Assembly (NCBI GenBank): GCA_964342515.1
Contig: CAYFFP010000006.1
Location: 1 to 33,194 of the forward strand
DNA length: 33,194 nt
DNA from: UBA5004 sp964342515
GTDB taxonomy: Bacteria > Patescibacteriota > Minisyncoccia > Phycocordibacterales > Zambryskibacteraceae
Direction: 5' to 3'
In this document: positions 28,578 through 33,194 of the stretch, piece after piece
Numbering within the stretch: position 1 is the stretch's first letter
Layout of the letters: the number at the start of each line of letters is the position of its first letter
Notes under the pieces: model-generated
The model's input: the letters and a program-made list of their open reading frames with translations, nothing else
Databases searched by the model: none
What the model was told of the DNA's origin: nothing
Made by a program: the position numbers and the translations under genes

Positions 28578-29435
28578 ATGAGACGCACGTTACGGAAAGA
28601 CGAGTATCCGGAGTTACTGCGGGAGATTCCCGAGCCGCCGGCGCAACTCCGGTATGAGGGAGAGTTGCCTCGCGAAGGCAATAAGCTTCTGGCGGTGGTA
28701 GGTTCGAGAAAGTATTCTGTCTACGGCCGCGAGGTGTGCGAGTCGCTGATTATGGCGCTTGCCGGAGAACCGATTACCATAGTCTCGGGTTTAGCGTTGG
28801 GTATCGACTCTATCGCGCACCGAGCGGCCATCCGCGCCGGACTTCAAACTGTCGCTATTCCCGGCTCCGGGTTAGACCGCTCGGTAATACACCCCCGCTC
28901 GCACGCGGGACTGGCAAATGAGATTCTCCAGAACGGAGGCGGACTAATGTCTGAATATGATGACCTGATGCCTTCCGGCGTCTGGGCCTTCCCTCGCCGC
29001 AATCGCATCATGGCGGGCATGTGCCACGCCACTATAGTGATAGAGGCGGAAAAGAGGTCCGGCACGCTCATTACTTCTCGTCTCGCTACAGAATATAATC
29101 GCGAAGTCGGCGCCGTTGCGGGACCGGTGACATCCACCACCTCCGACGGTCCGCACATGTTAATACGACTGGGCGCGGCGCTCATTCGAGACCACAACGA
29201 TATCTTGGAACTCTTGGGTCTTAAGCGGCGGGATGAAGCTCCGAGCCTTCTGGATATTGAAGACCTGACGAGTGAGGAGAAAACTTTCATAAAAATTCTC
29301 GACGAACCCTCTTCGCGCGACGAACTTATCCGCCAATCCAAACTTGACACCGGCACGGCTAGCGCGATACTCTCGCTACTTGAGATCAAGGGATTGATTA
29401 AGGAAGAGATGGGCGAAGTCCGCAAAACTTTTTAA
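28578..29435 (+). CDS. dprA: DNA-processing protein DprA/Smf
   Basis: This 285-aa protein loads RecA onto incoming single-stranded DNA during transformation. The Rossmann-like core is complete: LLAVVGSRKYSVYG, IVSGLALGIDSIAHRAA, the IPGSGLD loop and WAFPRRNRIMAG, followed by EAEKRSGTLITSRLA. A C-terminal winged helix follows (ELIRQSKLDTGTASAILSLL, about 250-285). The N-terminal SAM-like domain of larger DprA proteins is almost absent. The start is fixed by the TACAAT box 6 nt upstream and divergence from serS. topA begins 2 nt after its stop, so the two are one operon. CPR bacteria often keep a competence system, which fits. Confidence 0.95.
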   Translation: MRRTLRKDEYPELLREIPEPPAQLRYEGELPREGNKLLAVVGSRKYSVYGREVCESLIMALAGEPITIVSGLALGIDSIAHRAAIRAGLQTVAIPGSGLDRSVIHPRSHAGLANEILQNGGGLMSEYDDLMPSGVWAFPRRNRIMAGMCHATIVIEAEKRSGTLITSRLATEYNREVGAVAGPVTSTTSDGPHMLIRLGAALIRDHNDILELLGLKRRDEAPSLLDIEDLTSEEKTFIKILDEPSSRDELIRQSKLDTGTASAILSLLEIKGLIKEEMGEVRKTF

Positions 29436-29437
29436 AA

Positions 29438-31480
29438 ATGAAATTATTGATTGTCGAGTCGCCGAGCAAAGCCAAGACTATCGAGAAATATCTCGGAGAG
29501 GATTTCCGCGTGGTGGCTTCCGTCGGACACGTGCGCGATTTGCCGAAGTCGAATAAAACCGCCATAGATATAGAAGCGGGCTTTGTCCCTCATTACGAAG
29601 TGGTAAAGGGCAAAGAGAAAGTGATTTCCGAAATTAAAAAGCTTTCGAAAAAAGCCGATGAAGTGATATTGGCCACCGACCCAGACCGCGAGGGAGAAGC
29701 CATCTCGTGGCACATTCAGGAAGCGGCGGGCCTCGAGTTTCCTAAACGCATCGTCTTCCACGAGATTACCAAAGAAGCGGTTGAAGAAGCCCTCGCGCAT
29801 CCCAGAGAAATAGATACCGACTTGCGCGAAGCGCAGGAAGCCCGCCGGGTACTCGACCGGCTCGTCGGCTACGACCTCTCCGGGCTTATCTGGAAGAAGG
29901 TGCGCTACGGACTCTCCGCCGGCCGAGTACAGTCTCCCGCTCTGCGCATCATCATGGAACGCGAGCGGGAAATCCGCGCTTTCAAACCAGAAACTTTTTG
30001 GAAGATTATCGCGATATTAAATGGTCTAGACTTCGAATGCTCTATCGAGCCACGTGATAAAGCTGAGGTAGATAAAATTATCGAGCTCGGCAAGTCGTCG
30101 ACGTGGCAGATTGACGACATAAAGGAAACAAAAGTTTCTCGCTCCCCTCGACCACCTTATATCACTTCCACCTTACAACAGGCGGCAAGCTCACGGCTCG
30201 GCTGGTCACCTTCCCGCACCATGTCTGTCGCCCAGCGTTTGTATGAAGCCGGACACATTACTTATATGCGCACCGATTCAACCAACTTGGGCATGCAAGC
30301 GGTTAAACAGATCGAAGATGTCGTGAATAGTAAATACGGAGCAAATTATTTTGAATCGCGTGTCTTTGCCAAAAAAAGCAAAAATGCTCAAGAGGCGCAC
30401 GAGGCTATCCGCCCCACGCATCTAAATATAGAGAATACCGGAGCGACAGATGAGCAGAAGAAGCTTTATCAACTGATCTGGCAGCGCGCGGTGGCTAGCC
30501 AAATGAAATCAGCGGAAGTGATGCGGACAAAAGTAGTTGCAAATGTTGACACCGAGTGTCAACAGGATTCTCGACACTCGGTGTCAACATCTTCCCTCCC
30601 CGACTTCTGGTTAAATGGTTCTAGAATTCTTTTCGACGGCTGGCTTAAGGCGGATCCGGCATCAGCAAGCGAAGATATCATCTTGCCGAAGTTTAAAATC
30701 AGTGAAGCGCTCAAGCTTACCGAGATGAAATCGGAGGAGAAAGAGACTCTCCCGCCGCAGCGATATTCCGAAGCGGGACTCATCAAAGAGCTCGAGAAGC
30801 GCGGCATCGGCCGGCCTTCTACTTACGCCTCGATCATCAAGACTCTCGAGGATAGAAAGTATGTAGACAAGACGAACAAAGCCCTACAGCCTACCGACAC
30901 GGGAGAAGTAGTCTCGACCTTTCTTGAAGAAAATTTTACCAAATACATTTCAGACTCCTTCACCGCCGAGATGGAGGACAAGCTCGACGATATTGCTAAC
31001 GGCAAGCGGGAGTACGCGAAAACTCTCTCCGATTTCTACGCGCCATTTGTTCAGGAAGTGAAATCGAAAGAAAAAATAGAAAAACTCACCAACTTAGGCA
31101 AAGCTCCGGCAGATATCAAATGCCCGGTCTGCGGCTCGGGAATGATTATCAAACTTGGCCGCTTCGGCAAATTCTACTCTTGCGAACACTTCCCGAAATG
31201 CCATGGGATTAAGCCTTTGGAGGAAAAGAAGAAGCCCGAACCGACAAACGTCGAGTGTCCAGTGTGTAAGTCTGGCTTCATGACCGAGCGCCGAGGACGG
31301 TTCGGGGTATTCTACTCCTGTTCAAATTATCCTGATTGCAAATATGCGATAAAAGCCAAGCCAACCGGGGAAATTTGCAAAATCTGCGGAGCATTAATGA
31401 TGGTCGGCACCAAGACCATCCCCGAACGCTGCTCGGATAAATCTTGTCCAAATCATAATCCTCATAAATTAGCTAAATAG
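29438..31480 (+). CDS. topA: DNA topoisomerase I
   Basis: This 680-aa type IA enzyme relaxes negative supercoils. The TOPRIM domain starts with LIVESPSKAKTIEKYL (catalytic E7) and has ATDPDREGEAIS (D81, D83, E85). The active tyrosine is Y276 in ITYMRTDSTNL. Three zinc-ribbon-like units end the protein: CPVCGSGMIIKLGRFGKFYS, CPVCKSGFMTERRGRFGVFY and CKICG...CSDKSC. Residues about 369-385 are encoded by a 48-bp palindrome that looks inserted in frame. dprA ends 2 nt upstream. The 3' end overlaps the convergent parB gene by 8 nt. Confidence 0.97.
   Translation: MKLLIVESPSKAKTIEKYLGEDFRVVASVGHVRDLPKSNKTAIDIEAGFVPHYEVVKGKEKVISEIKKLSKKADEVILATDPDREGEAISWHIQEAAGLEFPKRIVFHEITKEAVEEALAHPREIDTDLREAQEARRVLDRLVGYDLSGLIWKKVRYGLSAGRVQSPALRIIMEREREIRAFKPETFWKIIAILNGLDFECSIEPRDKAEVDKIIELGKSSTWQIDDIKETKVSRSPRPPYITSTLQQAASSRLGWSPSRTMSVAQRLYEAGHITYMRTDSTNLGMQAVKQIEDVVNSKYGANYFESRVFAKKSKNAQEAHEAIRPTHLNIENTGATDEQKKLYQLIWQRAVASQMKSAEVMRTKVVANVDTECQQDSRHSVSTSSLPDFWLNGSRILFDGWLKADPASASEDIILPKFKISEALKLTEMKSEEKETLPPQRYSEAGLIKELEKRGIGRPSTYASIIKTLEDRKYVDKTNKALQPTDTGEVVSTFLEENFTKYISDSFTAEMEDKLDDIANGKREYAKTLSDFYAPFVQEVKSKEKIEKLTNLGKAPADIKCPVCGSGMIIKLGRFGKFYSCEHFPKCHGIKPLEEKKKPEPTNVECPVCKSGFMTERRGRFGVFYSCSNYPDCKYAIKAKPTGEICKICGALMMVGTKTIPERCSDKSCPNHNPHKLAK
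30543..30590. repeat. Palindromic insertion inside topA
   Basis: ATGTTGACACCGAGTGTC (30543-30560) and its exact complement (30573-30590) flank 12 nt. The left arm is itself nearly palindromic (GTTGACAC-CGA-GTGTCAAC). The element keeps the reading frame and adds a polar stretch (about residues 369-385) in a variable region before FWLNGSRILFDGWL. Confidence 0.75.
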
Positions 31481-32363
31481 AGAAGTTTGAGGCGGAATAA
31501 AGAGATTCGTCATCATCACTCTTCGGCATATCTTCTACCGTCCCTTTTTCTTCATTAATACGTTCGAGTAGGGCGCGCAGATCGTCTTTGTTGAAGAAAT
31601 CAATTTTGACCGTTCCCCCATCCTCCTTCTTCTCGATGCGCACTCTGGTGCCTAATTTTTCTTTGAGTTGGCTTTCCAATTCAACGAGTTCTTGGTCGAC
31701 TAATTTTCTGGCGCGCTCAACGGCAATGTTCCTCGCGATTTGTTCCGACTCTCGGACATTTAATTTTTTGAAAAGAATTTCTTTGAAAAGAGTTTCTTGC
31801 TCTTGAGGCCTATCGATAAGCATCATGAGCGGACGAGTGTGGCCTTCGCTAATCTTCCCTTCAGAAAGCGCTTGGAGTATTACCTCAGATAACATCAGGA
31901 TACGCAAGGTGTTACTGACATATTCACGACTCTTCCCCACTTTCTTGCCTATCGCTTCGTGAGTAAAGTCGAATTCTTTTGCCAATCTTTCAAAAGCTCT
32001 GGCACGATCTACAGGAGAAAGATCCTCACGCTGAATGTTTTCAATAATGGCGAGCTCGAGCTTCATGAGATCGGTGTCTTCGCCATTTCTAATGAGAGCC
32101 GGCACTTGTAAAAGCCCCGCCAGCCGTGCCGCGCGCAAACGTCTTTCCCCGGCGACTAATTCATATTCAGCGGAGAGACCCCCGTCCGGTCTCTCTATCT
32201 CTTTCCTAGTCACCACGAGCGCTTGGAGTACGCCATACTGACGGATAGAGTCCGCTAAACTTTTAAGCTGCGCTTCGTCGAAGTCGCGGCGCGGCTGGTA
32301 GGGATTGGGCTTTATCTTATCAACCTCTATCCAAAAAATAGCGTCGTTGTAGAATTGCGACAT
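31473..32363 (-). CDS. parB: ParB/Spo0J-family chromosome partition protein
   Basis: This 296-aa protein has the ParB N-terminal nuclease-like CTPase domain (PNPYQPRRDFDEAQLKSLAD, then VAGERRLRAARLAGL and IIENIQREDLSPVDRA). A helix-turn-helix follows (EFDFTHEAIGKKVGKSREYV), then a C-terminal dimerisation region. It binds parS sites near the origin and spreads as a CTP-driven clamp. No parA gene is in the window; the contig is gapped just upstream. A perfect TATAAT ends 6 nt before the ATG. It converges on topA with an 8-nt overlap. I did not see a clear parS (TGTTNCACGTGAAACA-like) in the window. Confidence 0.95.
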   Translation of the reverse strand: MSQFYNDAIFWIEVDKIKPNPYQPRRDFDEAQLKSLADSIRQYGVLQALVVTRKEIERPDGGLSAEYELVAGERRLRAARLAGLLQVPALIRNGEDTDLMKLELAIIENIQREDLSPVDRARAFERLAKEFDFTHEAIGKKVGKSREYVSNTLRILMLSEVILQALSEGKISEGHTRPLMMLIDRPQEQETLFKEILFKKLNVRESEQIARNIAVERARKLVDQELVELESQLKEKLGTRVRIEKKEDGGTVKIDFFNKDDLRALLERINEEKGTVEDMPKSDDDESLYSASNFSI

Positions 32364-32369
32364 GAATTG

Positions 32370-32398
32370 ATTATATCAGAAGTGTGCTCAATTCTAAA
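32370..32398 (-). promoter_or_regulatory. parB promoter (leaderless)
   Basis: On the minus strand TTTAGA (32398-32393), a 17-nt spacer and TATAAT (32375-32370); the -10 ends 6 nt before the ATG at 32363. Confidence 0.6.
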
Positions 32399-32436
32399 CT
32401 TTGCACGAACCCATTTTGAACGAAACTGACCCGCCC

Positions 32437-32446
32437 NNNNNNNNNN
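32437..32446. other. Scaffold gap (10 N)
   Basis: Ten N mark an assembly gap of unknown true length. The following 32447-32530 has a 9-bp inverted repeat (GGCTCGGCA and TGCCGAGCC, 32447-32455 and 32477-32485) around a C-rich run and a second GC stem with a T run. No gene is visible there, and the C runs may be sequencing artefacts. Confidence 0.9.
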
Positions 32447-32530
32447 GGCTCGGCATTCCCCCCCCCACCCCCCTCCTGCCGAGCCGTCCTCGCTTCGGCA
32501 AAAGGTTTTTTCGGCGGGGTTTTCTAAATA

Positions 32531-32829
32531 TTAGCTTATTTTCAAAATACTTTCAATTTCAGCTTCCGACAAATTATTTATTTTATTTTTTAGTGTTTCT
32601 ACCCAAGACGGCACGCCGATTGAATTTTCAGTTATTTTTTTCTTTACTTCAATAAACAAATCCAAGCCCTTTTTAGTTGTTTCAAATCCCAAATGTTTTT
32701 CAAACTCTTTTTCAAATCCTAAATATCTTTCTTTCGGCGTGCCGTCTGGATAATCTATTCCATTTTCTCCAAATAATGCCAGAATCGCTTTATTTTTTTG
32801 GATATTGTCTTGTTCGCTGTCTGTTCCCA
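32531..32829 (-). CDS. C-terminal part of an OLD/AAA-type ATPase (after gap)
   Basis: Reading from 32827 gives 98 codons without a stop to TAA at 32531-32533: it begins GTDSEQDNIQKNKAILALFG, continues with ENGIDYPDGTPKERYLGFEK and ends ETLKNKINNLSEAEIESILK-IS. This hydrophilic helical stretch looks like the real continuation of the ATPase at 32840-33186. It is in a different frame from the one that runs straight through the ten N, which hits a stop after 24 codons; because the N count is arbitrary, the frame change is not evidence of a frameshift. Confidence 0.6.
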
Positions 32830-32839
32830 NNNNNNNNNN
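32830..32839. other. Scaffold gap (10 N)
   Basis: Ten N lie within the ATPase gene. The true gap length is unknown, so reading frame across it is unknown. Confidence 0.9.
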
Positions 32840-33186
32840 AACGTTCCTTTTTCTTTTGTTTTTCTTACGATAAATATTTCATTGAAATTTCCGGTAGATA
32901 AAAAATTTGGCGAATGAGTGGTATAAAAAACTTGTGTTCCCTCCCTGATTATATTTCCATTTATATCCTTTTTATCCTCTGATAATTCACGCAAAATTTT
33001 ATAGAAATTTCTTTGTGCTTGAGGATGTAAAAATAATTCTGGCTCGTCAATGAATATCGGGCTTTTGTTCGCCAAATTTAATTCCGAATATGCTTTCAAA
33101 ATCGCGATTGATATTGAGGCTTGAACGCCCATTCCAAGACTGGACGCTTGAAATTCCAAGCCCATATCCTGCTCTTTTACAATCAA
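32840..33186 (-). CDS. Partial OLD/AAA_21-type ATPase (Walker B half)
   Basis: The fragment carries an ABC/OLD-type ATPase C-terminal half: SSLGMGVQASISIAILKAYS at the signature position, Walker B and D-loop in IFIDEPELFLHPQAQRNFYK, and the switch histidine in FYTTHSPNFLSTG. These ATPases are found in OLD-family nucleases and other defence proteins. Walker A is missing. The reading frame opens with TTG at 33186 and has a TAA just before it (33189-33187), so the gene is either truncated or misassembled near the contig end. Composition is AT-rich, unlike the neighbouring parB. Confidence 0.7.
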
Positions 33187-33194
33187 TTACAAAG

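Noticed and set aside
32755..32829. Straight reading of the ATPase frame through the N run
   Set aside because: It ends in a stop after 24 unconvincing codons; the alternative frame gives 98 protein-like codons, and the N count is arbitrary.

Overview
The window looks like a piece of a Patescibacteria (Candidate Phyla Radiation, probably Parcubacteria/Paceibacteria-like) chromosome. Reasons: dense gene packing with many 1-4 nt overlaps, short versions of core proteins (DnaX 352 aa, SerS 408 aa), many small membrane or secreted proteins of unknown function, and the standard code with TGA used as a stop (for example the SBP and peroxiredoxin genes). The lineage is an inference from gene content and style, not from a marker tree. 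Two 10-N scaffold gaps lie near the right end.

Layout. (1) 35-8006 is a housekeeping block: tRNA-Ser(GGA), a lemA-htpX-GGDEF operon, groES-groEL, then secG, a membrane-anchored family-5 solute-binding protein and RNase J on the other strand. (2) 8094-16440 holds cell-envelope and small genes: a PQ-loop/SemiSWEET-like protein, a transglutaminase-like protein, an M23 peptidase pair, tRNA-Gln(CTG), ftsE-ftsX, several small proteins with their own strong ribosome sites and hairpins, a phosphoribosyltransferase, an ArsR-like winged-helix protein, a protein with a possible ubiquitin-like N-terminus, and a Bcp/PrxQ peroxiredoxin. (3) 16545-21765 is an AT-rich defence-like island with two modules. 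The first is a LexA-type self-cleaving repressor fused in one reading frame to a beta-class DNA methyltransferase, converging on an HNH endonuclease gene. The second is a three-gene operon (KTSC protein, SMC/PrrC-like ATPase, possible PD-(D/E)XK nuclease) bracketed by imperfect direct repeats. (4) 21794-25434 holds a NUDIX hydrolase, tRNA-Gln(TTG), a small orphan gene and a secreted LCAT-like lipase/esterase followed by a 30-codon membrane peptide. (5) 25435-32363 is a core block: dnaX, serS-ftsQ, dprA-topA and parB. (6) The end carries a gapped, incomplete OLD/AAA-type ATPase.

How genes work together. FtsE and FtsX form the division ABC complex that in other bacteria controls periplasmic peptidoglycan hydrolases, and an M23 hydrolase lies just downstream. 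LemA and HtpX are a common envelope-stress pair. DprA, TopA, ParB and DnaX are DNA-handling functions. The LexA-methyltransferase fusion suggests a restriction-modification system whose expression or activity is tied to DNA damage through RecA-stimulated self-cleavage.

Regulatory style. At least nine genes have a TATAAT-like -10 hexamer ending exactly 6 nt before the ATG, and several more have 7-9 nt, so their mRNAs should be leaderless. A few small genes and the NUDIX gene instead have strong Shine-Dalgarno sites. A ~38-bp palindromic repeat recurs five times, each time overlapping or lying within a few bases of a stop codon. Other short palindromes sit in frame inside topA, ftsQ and the M23 gene.
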